This document shows, piece after piece, positions 1 to 9,024 of a stretch of DNA of 64,000 nt. Within the stretch, counting starts at the first letter, position 1, and the number at the start of each line of letters is the position of its first letter. The DNA comes from Chryseobacterium angstadtii (GTDB taxonomy: Bacteria > Bacteroidota > Bacteroidia > Flavobacteriales > Weeksellaceae): assembly GCF_001045465.1 (NCBI RefSeq), contig NZ_LFND01000003.1:372001-436000 (forward strand), given 5' to 3'. Both the position numbers and the translations under genes were made by a program. The notes below the pieces were generated by a model. It made no database searches. It was not told where the DNA came from and saw only the letters and a program-made list of their open reading frames with translations.

Positions 1-1
1 T

Positions 2-250
2 CTGGAATATCTTATTCATGATCAGGAAATGTGTCTTACCATCAACAGGATTCTTCTTGGATGTTATTACCTGTTGAATCTGGGCTATATCGCTGTTAAT
101 CTTGCATTCTGGGACCGTGTCAGCTCTGTTGAAGAAATGATTGCAGTTACAGCCATCCGCATCGGAAACATCGTTCTGATCTTATGTGTACTGCATTATA
201 TCAACATTTTTACGCTTTACTTTTTAAGAAAAAAATTAATCCTAAAATAA
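2..250 (+). CDS. Membrane protein, 5'-truncated by window edge
   Basis: The reading frame is open from the first bases of the window, so the gene starts upstream and only the last 82 codons are visible. The fragment is very hydrophobic, with two probable membrane segments separated by a short charged loop and ending in a basic tail (RKKLILK). It lies 7 bp ahead of the next membrane protein on the same strand, which suggests one transcript running through to the desaturase. I do not recognise the family, and the ATG at 29 is probably internal. Confidence 0.6.
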   Translation: MEYLIHDQEMCLTINRILLGCYYLLNLGYIAVNLAFWDRVSSVEEMIAVTAIRIGNIVLILCVLHYINIFTLYFLRKKLILK

Positions 251-257
251 TACAACT

Positions 258-659
258 ATGAGCGCTACTATTTTAACCACAACGTACAACTTTTCAGCGT
301 ACATGATTTATCTGCCTGTTGTCATTGCCCTTACCGTATTGGTATCCCAGTTTCTGTTCAAAAATTCAAAGGCATTTATGATTGATATTTTTCATCATAA
401 AAAAGATATTGCAATGGCTACCAACGCCCTGTTCAAGATTGGCTTCTATCTTCTGAATATAGGTTTTGCCCTTTGCATTATTGAATTTTTTCAGATTGAA
501 ACCATAGAAATGCTCGTTGTCTCTCTAAGCAAAAAAATCGGAGGTTTCTCTATGTATCTGGGACTGATGATGCTTCTGAATCTTCTTCTGTTTCTAAAAG
601 GTCGTAAACATGCCATGAATAAAGAAAAACTCATTGAAAATGAAAACACTCCTCTTTAA
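258..659 (+). CDS. Small multi-pass membrane protein, unknown
   Basis: This 133-residue protein has about three hydrophobic segments (roughly residues 15-33, 55-80 and 95-112) and a charged C-terminal tail, so it should be an inner-membrane protein. No catalytic motif is visible. It follows the preceding membrane gene by 7 bp and is followed after 76 bp by another small membrane gene, then by a DCC-family protein and a desaturase. The context suggests a lipid- or redox-related membrane operon. I do not recognise the family. Confidence 0.7.
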   Translation: MSATILTTTYNFSAYMIYLPVVIALTVLVSQFLFKNSKAFMIDIFHHKKDIAMATNALFKIGFYLLNIGFALCIIEFFQIETIEMLVVSLSKKIGGFSMYLGLMMLLNLLLFLKGRKHAMNKEKLIENENTPL

Positions 660-735
660 GATCTGGATGTATCTTACCTTCAGATCCTCCCACAAAAGAA
701 CCCGGAACGATTTTTTAACCTTTTAATAAACTATC

Positions 736-1104
736 ATGAAAACATTTGCGGTATATGACTTTTATATCCAGTTGACAATGTTGGTCATTGGAGTTCTTAT
801 TGCAAGTTTAGGAGGCTATATTTTCCTTTTATTCTACTATGTAACCGGAGGTGCACAGCTGATAAGCTTCCTGATCAGACTGTTTCTGCCGATAAAAAAA
901 TCGGTGTTTTATATCATCTACGGACTCTTGATTGTGCCTGTCTGGATTTCTATGTTACTGATATATTCATCCGATGCAGATTACAATATTTCTCATGCCT
1001 TGATGCCTGTTTTAATAGCTGCTTTATTCTACAGTCCGGTGATGGCTGTGGTCTACATTTACGATAATTACAGAGTTTACAAATCTTATGAACAACTGCC
1101 ATGA
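736..1104 (+). CDS. Small membrane protein, unknown
   Basis: The product is 122 residues with about four hydrophobic stretches (residues 13-38, 45-60, 67-80 and 90-108) and a short polar C-terminus. Its stop overlaps the next start as ATGA at 1101-1104, so it is probably translationally coupled to the DCC-family gene. The N-terminus is short and hydrophobic without a cleavable signal, which points to an integral membrane protein. No family was recognised. Its conserved-looking position in the operon suggests a shared function with genes 1101-2707. Confidence 0.7.
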   Translation: MKTFAVYDFYIQLTMLVIGVLIASLGGYIFLLFYYVTGGAQLISFLIRLFLPIKKSVFYIIYGLLIVPVWISMLLIYSSDADYNISHALMPVLIAALFYSPVMAVVYIYDNYRVYKSYEQLP

Positions 1105-1913
1105 AAACCTTGAAAAACCACACGCTGATCTACGACAATGAATGTCCGATGTGTACTATCTATTCCAAAGGTTTTACAAAATGTGGAATGCTTGATGAAA
1201 ACGGAAGAGAGGCCTTTACAGAAATCTCACCGGATCATAAATCCATCATAGATTTTAATCGGGCAAAAAACGAAATTGCATTAATAGATCACAACAAAAA
1301 TAAAGTTGTTTATGGATTGGACAGCCTCCTTCTCGTCATCGGCAATTCCTTTCCTTTACTGGAAAAAACAGCCAGAATAAAGCCTTTGTACTGGTTCTTT
1401 AAAAAACTCTATTCATTGGTTTCCTACAACCGGAAGCAGATTATTCCTTCAGGAAAAGATCACGATGAGCAGGCCTGTATTCCTGATTTTAATCTTAAAT
1501 ACAGAATGGCCTACCTGATATTTGGAGCTGTATTTTCAGCTTACATTCTAAGCCTGTTCTCAGGAAAACTGGGATTGAATTTAAGTGATCATTTTCCAAG
1601 AGAACTTAGTCTATGTGCCGCTCAGATTCTTTGGCAGACCCTTTTCCTGAGAAGATATTTAAAAGAAAGAATCTGGAATTATCTCGGAAATATGATGACC
1701 GTTTCTCTGATTGGAACGCTGTTTATTATCCCTGTCCTGTGGACAAATTTCACAGCGGATTTCTACCTTATTTATTTTGGTTTTGTTGTATTGATTATGT
1801 TTTTCGAACATCTGAGACGATGTAAACTTCTACAATTGAATTATTTTCCTACCATCTCCTGGATTGTTTTCAGAATGACAGCTTTGGCTCTTATCATCTG
1901 GTTAACCCTTTAA
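1101..1913 (+). CDS. DCC-family thiol protein with membrane C-terminus (DUF393-like)
   Basis: The N-terminus reads LIYDNECPMC, the Dx(4)CPxC hallmark of the DCC / DUF393 thiol-disulfide oxidoreductase-like family, with cysteines at residues 15 and 18. The first ~130 residues form that soluble domain. The rest (about 130-270) holds four hydrophobic segments, so this is a membrane-anchored version about twice the length of a minimal DCC protein. It is coupled to the upstream gene by a 4-bp overlap, and a desaturase follows 11 bp downstream. The family is thought to be redox-active through its cysteine pair. The substrate is unknown. Confidence 0.8.
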   Translation: MKTLKNHTLIYDNECPMCTIYSKGFTKCGMLDENGREAFTEISPDHKSIIDFNRAKNEIALIDHNKNKVVYGLDSLLLVIGNSFPLLEKTARIKPLYWFFKKLYSLVSYNRKQIIPSGKDHDEQACIPDFNLKYRMAYLIFGAVFSAYILSLFSGKLGLNLSDHFPRELSLCAAQILWQTLFLRRYLKERIWNYLGNMMTVSLIGTLFIIPVLWTNFTADFYLIYFGFVVLIMFFEHLRRCKLLQLNYFPTISWIVFRMTALALIIWLTL

Positions 1914-1924
1914 AACTTGAAAAA

Positions 1925-2707
1925 ATGAACCATCTTGAACTCATCAGAAAAGTAGAATGGAAAGATCTCAAAACCCTTTCCTGTAAAGAAGTATTGATTG
2001 AAAATAATATCAGTCTGCCATGGTTTTTCATTTCGATCCTGCTGGCTTATTACGAATATTACTGGCTGGCACTTCCTTTCTCAGGATTTTATTTTCTGAC
2101 AGCACTAAGACAGGTACATAATGGTTTTCACAATGCATTGGGAACGGGAAAAGCTCTCACATGGCTTTCTCTGTATCTCAACAGTATTTTAATGATGGCT
2201 TCCATTCATGCTGTAAAATTCAACCATATCAGACATCACAAATTTTGTCTTTCAGAAGAAGATTATGAAGGGAAATCAGCATCTATGAAATGGTATGAAG
2301 CCATTCTGTACGGCCCGAAACATATATTCCTGATTCACTGGATTACCTTTAAAAAAGCCAATACCAACTACAAAAGAAATATGATGATAGAACTTGCCTC
2401 AATTGCCGTTTTTACTTTTTCAGTTTTCTTTTTTCAGATCCATTTCCTGATGTATCATGTGTTGGTCATGCTTTTCGGAGAATTTTTAATGGCATTCTTT
2501 GCGGTATGGACCGTTCATCACGATACCCACGACCATCCCAATATTGCCAGAACACAGCGTGGATCCTGGAAAAATAAGCTTACTTTCAGCATGTTTTACC
2601 ATATGGAGCATCATCTTTTTCCCGCCGTTCCCACCATCAAACTCCCCGAATTAGCCAAAAGAATAGATAAAGCACTACCGGATCTGAACAAAAAACAGAC
2701 TTTTTAA
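1925..2707 (+). CDS. Fatty acid desaturase family protein
   Basis: The 260-residue protein carries the histidine boxes of membrane di-iron desaturases: HNGFH (65-69), HIRHH (101-105), HHDTHDH (198-204) and a final HMEHH (226-230). Hydrophobic segments lie between the boxes (about 33-60, 83-95 and 160-195). The family introduces double bonds or hydroxyl groups into acyl chains or carotenoid-like lipids using oxygen and reduced electron carriers. The exact substrate cannot be read from the sequence. It is the last gene of the 1-2.7 kb operon, after the DCC-family protein, and a hexamer repeat begins 22 bp beyond the stop. Confidence 0.85.
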   Translation: MNHLELIRKVEWKDLKTLSCKEVLIENNISLPWFFISILLAYYEYYWLALPFSGFYFLTALRQVHNGFHNALGTGKALTWLSLYLNSILMMASIHAVKFNHIRHHKFCLSEEDYEGKSASMKWYEAILYGPKHIFLIHWITFKKANTNYKRNMMIELASIAVFTFSVFFFQIHFLMYHVLVMLFGEFLMAFFAVWTVHHDTHDHPNIARTQRGSWKNKLTFSMFYHMEHHLFPAVPTIKLPELAKRIDKALPDLNKKQTF

Positions 2708-2728
2708 AAATATTAAACATCAGAAAAG

Positions 2729-2794
2729 GTAAATGTAAATGTAAATGTAAATGTAAAAGTAAAGGTAAAGGTAAAGGTAAAGGTAAAGGTAAAG
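2729..2794. repeat. Hexamer tandem repeat (GTAAAT/GTAAAG)
   Basis: Eleven consecutive six-base units are visible: four GTAAAT, one GTAAAA and six GTAAAG. The tract lies 22 bp after the desaturase stop, outside coding sequence. Runs of this kind can change length by slipped-strand replication. Confidence 0.9.
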
Positions 2795-2859
2795 GCTGGC
2801 AGTGATAGTAAAAAACCATTTGAATCTAAATTTTCTAGCCTAGTAACCTAAATCCTGAA

Positions 2860-2950
2860 ACCCCCATCCCGCAACCAGCAACTCGCACCCCGAAACCCTA
2901 AAACACTCCAACTCTCCAACCCCGCAACCCGAAACTCGCACCCCGAATCC
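2860..2950. repeat. C-rich intergenic repeat, copy 1
   Basis: A strongly C-rich, G-poor stretch stands out from the AT-rich background. The 15-mer aactcgcaccccgaa occurs at 2880-2894 and again at 2933-2947, a 53-bp period. A diverged reverse-complement copy is seen near 45479-45560. It lies just upstream of the DUF2071 gene. Confidence 0.7.
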
Positions 2951-2965
2951 CAAAAAAACAACACA

Positions 2966-3670
2966 ATGAACTTCCTGAAAGCCGAATGGCGAAAACTAGT
3001 CATCATCAATTACGAAATTGATCCCGCTGTTTTAGAACAGTATATTCCCGAAGGAACTGAAATCGATCTGTATCATGGAAAATGCTATCTAAGCCTGGTT
3101 GGATTTATGTTTTTAAATACAAAATTATTGGGTCTTTCAATTCCTTTTTACCGGAATTTTGAAGAAGTGAATTTAAGATTTTACGTTAAAAAGAAAGAGA
3201 AGGATACATGGAAAAGAGGAGTTGTTTTCATCAGGGAGATTGTACCGAAATACGCTCTTAGTTTTGTAGCTAACCTGTTTTATCAGGAAAATTATAAAAC
3301 AATGCCTATGAACAACGCAATTCAGGAGAATGATGATAGACTGAATGTTAAATATTCCTGGAAAGATAAAAGCTGGCATTCTGTTCAGGTGACAGCAGAC
3401 AGTCGGGCGCAGCCTATGAAAACTGATTCTGAATTTGAATTCATCACAGAACATTATTTCGGTTTTACCAAAAGGGAAAATAAAACTTCAGAATATGAAG
3501 TCTGCCATCCACAATGGGAGTATTATCCTGTTAAAGAGTATCAGCTTGATATTGAATTTGAAAGGCTCTACGGAAAAAGCTTTGAATTTCTCAACAGACA
3601 GGAACCCATTTCCGTCATGCTGGCAGAAGGCTCTGAAATTGAAGTGAAAACAAAAAAAGAGGTGGTATAA
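2966..3670 (+). CDS. YqjF-like DUF2071 family protein
   Basis: The 234-residue sequence opens with FLKAEWRKLVIINYEIDP and continues LVGFMFLNTKLLGLSIPFYRNFEEVNLR in separate strands typical of DUF2071/YqjF proteins. These are soluble beta-barrel proteins of unsettled function. The length fits the family and there is no signal peptide. The gene is followed 51 bp later by a TIGR01777 oxidoreductase, and this pairing is frequent in Bacteroidota genomes, so the two may share a pathway. The biochemical role is not known, and the assignment rests on overall resemblance. Confidence 0.75.
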   Translation: MNFLKAEWRKLVIINYEIDPAVLEQYIPEGTEIDLYHGKCYLSLVGFMFLNTKLLGLSIPFYRNFEEVNLRFYVKKKEKDTWKRGVVFIREIVPKYALSFVANLFYQENYKTMPMNNAIQENDDRLNVKYSWKDKSWHSVQVTADSRAQPMKTDSEFEFITEHYFGFTKRENKTSEYEVCHPQWEYYPVKEYQLDIEFERLYGKSFEFLNRQEPISVMLAEGSEIEVKTKKEVV

Positions 3671-3721
3671 TTAAGATGACCGTTTCAGATACGTTGTAAT
3701 ATTAAGCTAAAAAATACCACA

Positions 3722-4612
3722 ATGATAATAATAATAGCCGGCGGAACCGGATTTTTAGGAGAAAGCCTTGAAAAATATTTTGAAGGAAAAGGTGACCAAG
3801 TTTATATTTTAACCCGCAAGCCCAAACGCGATAACGATATTTACTGGGATGCTCACACATTGGGAGAATGGAAGAATAGCATTGACGGAGCTCATATTCT
3901 GATTAATCTGACGGGAAAATCTGTAGACTGCAGATATACTGAAAAAAATAAAAAAGAAATATATGCCTCTAGAATCCGCAGTACCCAAATACTTCAACAG
4001 GCAGTAGATCAATGCATCGTTAAACCCAAAATATGGCTTAATGCAGCTTCGGCAACCATCTATATTCATTCTGAAACTCATATGAATACAGAAAAAAACG
4101 GAATCATCGGCGACGATTTTTCAATGAATATCTGTAAAAGCTGGGAAAAAGAATTTTTTAATGGCAATGATGAAGAAGTAAGAAAAGTTGCTTTGAGAAC
4201 TTCCATTGTTTTGGGAAATAATGGAGGTGCTTTTCCGAAACTGCGGATGATTACAAAACTCGGACTGGGTGGAAAACAGGGGCGTGGTAGCCAGAAAGTG
4301 AGCTGGATCCATATTGATGATTTCTGCAGAGCAGTTGAATGGATTATTGAACATAAGAATATATCCGGAGCAGTTAATGTGACAGCTCCCCATCCTGTGT
4401 CTAATGAAGAGCTTATGAAAACCGTGAGGAAAAATCAGAAAATTCCTTTTGGATTGAATACTCCGGTCTGGCAGCTGGAAATAGCTTCCCTCTTTCTGAA
4501 CACGGAAACCGAATTGCTACTCAAAAGCAGAAATGTTTATCCCGGAAAACTGATGGAAAGTGGTTTTGTGTTTTCTTTTTCGGATCTGGATTTGGCTATT
4601 TTGAGTCTATAA
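3722..4612 (+). CDS. TIGR01777-family NAD(P)-dependent epimerase-like oxidoreductase
   Basis: The protein starts with a Rossmann nucleotide-binding loop, AGGTGFLG (residues 6-13), followed by NLTGKSVDCRY and the family-typical segment around AASATIY. It ends with the SxVxPxxL-like tail region (RNVYPGKLMESGF), consistent with the TIGR01777 branch of short-chain dehydrogenases. The length, 296 residues, is normal. It is probably cytoplasmic and may act on a nucleotide-sugar or similar substrate, but no substrate is known. It forms a likely operon with the DUF2071 gene 51 bp upstream. Confidence 0.85.
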   Translation: MIIIIAGGTGFLGESLEKYFEGKGDQVYILTRKPKRDNDIYWDAHTLGEWKNSIDGAHILINLTGKSVDCRYTEKNKKEIYASRIRSTQILQQAVDQCIVKPKIWLNAASATIYIHSETHMNTEKNGIIGDDFSMNICKSWEKEFFNGNDEEVRKVALRTSIVLGNNGGAFPKLRMITKLGLGGKQGRGSQKVSWIHIDDFCRAVEWIIEHKNISGAVNVTAPHPVSNEELMKTVRKNQKIPFGLNTPVWQLEIASLFLNTETELLLKSRNVYPGKLMESGFVFSFSDLDLAILSL

Positions 4613-4736
4613 TTGATAATTTTATTGTTTTTAAGGTTATTTTAAGATGTTATTGGAAATTATTCGTTATTTTTTTTAAATATAATGTAACATTTTTCTT
4701 TTTTTTCTACTAACAGTTTGAATCAAAAAATATAGT

Positions 4737-7463
4737 ATGAAGAGAAAAATTTACTTATTCTGGGCTTTAATAAGTCTGGGAATACAAAGTCTTTATAGCC
4801 AGAGTCTCTGGGAAAGAGTAAAAATCAACGAAAAGTCAGTCATTGAATCAAAGAAAAATATCGGATTGGATTATTCCAATGCCTATAGTTTAGATATTAA
4901 TCAATTGAGACTGGCTTTGAAAGCTGCTCCCCAATCAAAAACGGGAATGGCAGTTTCATCGAATGTGATTATTGAAATTCCGACACTGGAAGGAAATTTT
5001 GAAAAGTATACCGTATATGAGACATCCAATATGTCTCCCAAGCTTGCCGAAAAATTCCCGGATATTAAATCTTACAGAGGAGTATCGGTAAAAGGTGACG
5101 GTAAAACAATCAGCTTCGGAATGTCACAGAAAGGCATCAAGCTGATCCTGTTTTCAAGAGATAAAAAAGTGATTGTGGTAGAACCGGTAACGCCTGACGG
5201 ATCAGTATATCTGGTAAGTCCGGCTGTTCCGGCTCATCTTCCCCTGGAAAATGGATTAAGCTGCAAAACAGAAGATATTCCGGCAAATAAAAACACAGCC
5301 TTCGTTACGGATAATACAGATGACCGGAAATTCAGAACGTATCGTCTTGCGGTTTCCGTAGATGGAGAGTTCAGTGCTTACCACGGCGGAACTGTCGCTA
5401 ATTCTATAGCAGCAATTAATGATTTGATGAGTTACATCAATCCGGTTTACGAAAGAGATCTGTCCATCCATATGAATCTGATTGATAATAATGAGGCTGT
5501 TGTTTTTCTGGATGCAACAGCTGATCCATACACAAGTGCCAATACCCTTAATAATGAAGTTCAGACCACCCTTACGAATACCATTGGAGAAGCTAATTAT
5601 GATATAGGAATTGTTTTCACCAATCAGACCGGAGGAGGAAATGCAGGAATGATTGCTTCGGTATGCCAGAACAGCCAGGGAATGGTAAATGGCCAGCCTG
5701 ATAAGAAAAAAGGAAGTGCCTATGCCGGACCTGTGAACGGAACCGGGCCTCAGGGATTTATTTACGCAATGGTGATTGCTCATGAAATGGGACATCAATA
5801 TGGAGCCAACCATACCTTTTCCAGACCCGAAAACCTGGATTATATTTTCATTACTTTACCCGAAACAGGAGCCAACAGAGAACCTGGAAGCGGAACAACC
5901 ATTATGGGCTACCCCGGAGTGACGGGAACATATGATGTGATGGATAAACACAGTGATCAGTTCTTGCACTACAGCATAAGCCAGATCAATAATTATGTGA
6001 AAACGACTACCTGTGCAGCAATAGTAAATTTAGCGAACAATCCACCCACCGTTAATGCAGGATTAGACTACACAGTCCCTAAAGGAACAGCTTTTAAATT
6101 GACAGCTGTAGGAAGTGATCCGGACAACAATGCTATTACCTATTCATGGGAGGAAGCTGATATTTCTGCTCCTAATCCTGTTTTTGTATCCGGAAGCTAT
6201 AGTTTTCCGGATCGGAATTCTACAACAACTCCCAATTTCAGAGTATATCCGCCGGTTTCAGGTCCGGTAAGATATTTCCCGCCATTGAATGAAGTTTTGA
6301 ACGGAAGCCTTTATAACACCTGGAATATGGTCTCTGATGTAGCCCGGAATATGAAGTTCATAAGTCTGGTAAGAGACAATTCTACAGAAGGCGGCCAGAC
6401 CGCTACAGATGAAACAACTGTAAGTGTTGATGCCAGTACAGGACCGTTTAAAGTAACTTCCATTTCGCTGAATCAGAACTATGCTTCAGGAAGTACTCAT
6501 CAGCTTCAATGGAATGTAAGTGGAACGAATGCAGCACCGATTAATACACAATCCGTTAACATTCTTATCTCAACCGATGGGGGAACCACATTCACTACAC
6601 TGGTCACTAACACTCCGAATGATGGTCAAGAAAGCATTATCATTCCTGCCACTCCTTCTCCAAAAGCGTACATCATTGTAGAATCTGTAGGAAATATATT
6701 TTTTGCAGCAAGTCCGGCTTTTGCCATCAATCATAATGTAACTCTAAGCTGTAATCAGTACCCTGCGGATGGAGTATTTGCTGTAGCTCCCAATGCACCA
6801 GCCAATATTACCATCAATGTTCCGGTAACAAATGCCATTGAAGATATCAACCTTCTGATGGATGTATCATATACTGATTTAAAAAATCTGGGAATGACCC
6901 TCAGAGCCCCGACTGATCAGCAAAATCAGATATTCTGGTATCAAAACTGCCCTGGAATAAGTGTGTTGAAGGCAACTTTTGATCAGGAAGGACAGTCTTT
7001 ACCTATGAACTGCAATAATCTCAATGCAACGCCAAATACACGAATAGAGCCTATCAGACTTGATCTCAGCAGATATTACGGACAAAATCCTAACGGGAAC
7101 TGGATCATAAGAGCTCAGGATACCGTAACCAATTCTACTGCTTCAGGAAATGTGAATGCAGCTGCCATTGAGCTTTGTACCAGAGTAGCTACTGCTTCTA
7201 ACCTGTCTGTAAATGACCTGGAGCTTGGGAAAGATGATTTCCAGATCTATCCAAACCCATCTGATGGAAGATTTAATGTTGTGATGAAAAATAAGGTTTC
7301 CGGAACAGCCCATGTTTTTGATATGTCCGGAAGACTGCTTCACACACAGGAGAAGGTGGCTAATGACAGTAAAATAAACCTTACTGGTTTTGCCAAAGGA
7401 AATTATATCCTGATGATTGAGACAGATACTAAAAAACTGGTTAAGAAAATCATTATCAAGTAA
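4737..7463 (+). CDS. T9SS-exported reprolysin-like metalloprotease with P domain
   Basis: This is a 908-residue secreted protease. A signal peptide (about 1-21) is followed by a propeptide-like region. The catalytic zinc motif HEMGHQYGANH lies at residues 349-359 (HExxHxxGxxH), and a Met-turn region, TIMGYPG, lies about 40 residues later. A PKD/Ig-like stretch (about 440-560) and a proprotein-convertase P-type domain (about 675-825) come next. The last ~75 residues (YPNPSDGRFNV ... GNYILMIETDTKKLVKKIIIK, shown in part) are a T9SS type A sorting domain. It is expected on the surface or in the medium, degrading protein. It is monocistronic, with a hairpin terminator 27 bp downstream. Confidence 0.93.
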   Translation: MKRKIYLFWALISLGIQSLYSQSLWERVKINEKSVIESKKNIGLDYSNAYSLDINQLRLALKAAPQSKTGMAVSSNVIIEIPTLEGNFEKYTVYETSNMSPKLAEKFPDIKSYRGVSVKGDGKTISFGMSQKGIKLILFSRDKKVIVVEPVTPDGSVYLVSPAVPAHLPLENGLSCKTEDIPANKNTAFVTDNTDDRKFRTYRLAVSVDGEFSAYHGGTVANSIAAINDLMSYINPVYERDLSIHMNLIDNNEAVVFLDATADPYTSANTLNNEVQTTLTNTIGEANYDIGIVFTNQTGGGNAGMIASVCQNSQGMVNGQPDKKKGSAYAGPVNGTGPQGFIYAMVIAHEMGHQYGANHTFSRPENLDYIFITLPETGANREPGSGTTIMGYPGVTGTYDVMDKHSDQFLHYSISQINNYVKTTTCAAIVNLANNPPTVNAGLDYTVPKGTAFKLTAVGSDPDNNAITYSWEEADISAPNPVFVSGSYSFPDRNSTTTPNFRVYPPVSGPVRYFPPLNEVLNGSLYNTWNMVSDVARNMKFISLVRDNSTEGGQTATDETTVSVDASTGPFKVTSISLNQNYASGSTHQLQWNVSGTNAAPINTQSVNILISTDGGTTFTTLVTNTPNDGQESIIIPATPSPKAYIIVESVGNIFFAASPAFAINHNVTLSCNQYPADGVFAVAPNAPANITINVPVTNAIEDINLLMDVSYTDLKNLGMTLRAPTDQQNQIFWYQNCPGISVLKATFDQEGQSLPMNCNNLNATPNTRIEPIRLDLSRYYGQNPNGNWIIRAQDTVTNSTASGNVNAAAIELCTRVATASNLSVNDLELGKDDFQIYPNPSDGRFNVVMKNKVSGTAHVFDMSGRLLHTQEKVANDSKINLTGFAKGNYILMIETDTKKLVKKIIIK

Positions 7464-7489
7464 TATTTTATTCCGCATTAATTATGATT

Positions 7490-7521
7490 GGATAGTCTTG
7501 GCAACAAGGCTATCCATTTTT
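7490..7521 (+). terminator. Rho-independent terminator after protease
   Basis: An 11-bp stem (ggatagtcttg paired with caaggctatcc, including one G-T pair) with a gcaa tetraloop is followed by ATTTTTAT. It lies 27 bp after the protease stop. Confidence 0.8.
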
Positions 7522-7581
7522 ATTGATGCCAAAAATTGCAGATTCACAAATGATGATTAAATTAGCAAAAACGAACCTTGT

Positions 7582-9024
7582 ATGCTCATTAAACAGAAAA
7601 CTAAAGCCTTTTTCCTGTCCTCTTTTTTGGTATCTTCAGCCTTCTTTTCTCAGGCACATAACGTCTCAGCAGGCTATCAGAAGCCGGATGATCCGCTTGT
7701 TGTTCAGAATCTGGAACAGTGGCAGGATCTGAAATTCGGACTGTTTATGCATTGGGGAACCTACAGCCAATGGGGTATTGTGGAAAGCTGGAGCCTTTGC
7801 CCGGAAGATGAATCCTGGACCAAAAGAAGGCCTGAACATGGAAAATCCTACAACGAATATGTAAAAAACTATGAAAATCTTCAGACCACTTTCAATCCTG
7901 TAGGTTTCAATCCTCAGAAATGGGCTGATGCCGTAAAAAAAGCAGGGATGAAGTATGTGGTATTTACAACAAAACATCATGACGGCTTTGCCATGTTTGA
8001 TACCCAAGAATCAGATTATAAAATTACTTCTGCCAAAACTCCTTTCTCGAAGAATCCCAAAGCAGACGTTACCAAAGAAATCTTCAACACTTTCAGAAAA
8101 GACGGATTTAAAATTGGAGCTTACTTTTCAAAACCGGACTGGCATTCCGAAAACTATTGGTGGCCCTATTTTCCGCCTAAAGACCGGAATGTGAATTACG
8201 ATCCGCTGAAATATCCCGAAAGGTGGGAAAACTTTAAAAAATTTACTTTCAACCAGCTGAATGAGATCACATCCAATTACGGAAAGATTGATATCCTGTG
8301 GCTGGATGGAGGCTGGGTACGCCCTTTTAAAACCATAGATCCTGCGGTAGAATGGCAAAAAAACATCAAACTGGAACAGGATATTGATATGGACAAAATT
8401 GGAACCATGGCCCGGAAAAACCAACCGGGAATTATTGTTGTAGATCGTACCGTGTCAGGAAAATGGGAAAACTACGTAACCCCGGAGCAGACGGTCCCCG
8501 AACATGCACTTTCCATTCCGTGGGAGAGCTGTATTACGATGGGGAATTCTTTCTCTTATGTCCCTAATGACAAGTACAAATCTTCACAAAAAATCATTGA
8601 AACCCTTATTAAAATTATTTCAAGAGGTGGAAATTATCTGATGAATATTGCTCCCGGACCCAACGGAGATTATGACGCTATTGTATATGAAAGATTAAAG
8701 GAAATTTCCGGCTGGATGGAGAAAAACCAGTCGGCTGTATTTGCAACGAGAAGCGCAGCGCCTTACCACGAAGGGAGTTTTTATTATACTCAGGCTAAAA
8801 ACGGTAAAACGCTTAATGTTTTTCATATAGATGATCAGTCTGTTTATAAAGCGCCACAAATGCTTACTTTTTCAATTCCTGAAAATTTTAAACTAAAATC
8901 ACTGAAAGTTCTGGGTCTTAATTCAAAAGTATCATGGAAACAGAAAGGAAACAGCATTGAAATACAGCTTCCTGAAGAAAGAACAAAACTACAATATGCT
9001 ACCGTAATTCAAATGACCAACTAA
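7582..9024 (+). CDS. Alpha-L-fucosidase, GH29
   Basis: The 480-residue protein has a signal peptide (about 1-24), then the GH29 opening around FGLFMHWGTYSQWG. KYVVFTTKHHDGF and the segment DILWLDGGW follow, where the aspartate in WLDGGW matches the GH29 catalytic nucleophile position. The C-terminus is a small beta domain. It should hydrolyse terminal alpha-L-fucose from glycans in the periplasm or outside the cell. Its TAA stop shares one base with the ATG of the GH3 gene, so the two are translationally coupled. No SusC/SusD pair or dedicated regulator flanks it. Confidence 0.92.
   Translation: MLIKQKTKAFFLSSFLVSSAFFSQAHNVSAGYQKPDDPLVVQNLEQWQDLKFGLFMHWGTYSQWGIVESWSLCPEDESWTKRRPEHGKSYNEYVKNYENLQTTFNPVGFNPQKWADAVKKAGMKYVVFTTKHHDGFAMFDTQESDYKITSAKTPFSKNPKADVTKEIFNTFRKDGFKIGAYFSKPDWHSENYWWPYFPPKDRNVNYDPLKYPERWENFKKFTFNQLNEITSNYGKIDILWLDGGWVRPFKTIDPAVEWQKNIKLEQDIDMDKIGTMARKNQPGIIVVDRTVSGKWENYVTPEQTVPEHALSIPWESCITMGNSFSYVPNDKYKSSQKIIETLIKIISRGGNYLMNIAPGPNGDYDAIVYERLKEISGWMEKNQSAVFATRSAAPYHEGSFYYTQAKNGKTLNVFHIDDQSVYKAPQMLTFSIPENFKLKSLKVLGLNSKVSWKQKGNSIEIQLPEERTKLQYATVIQMTN

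Noticed and set aside
2729..2794. CRISPR-like array
   Set aside because: The units are 6 bp and directly adjacent, with no spacers. It is a simple tandem repeat.
5256..5813. 185-codon minus-strand frame
   Set aside because: It is opposite the reprolysin-like protease and has no features of its own.
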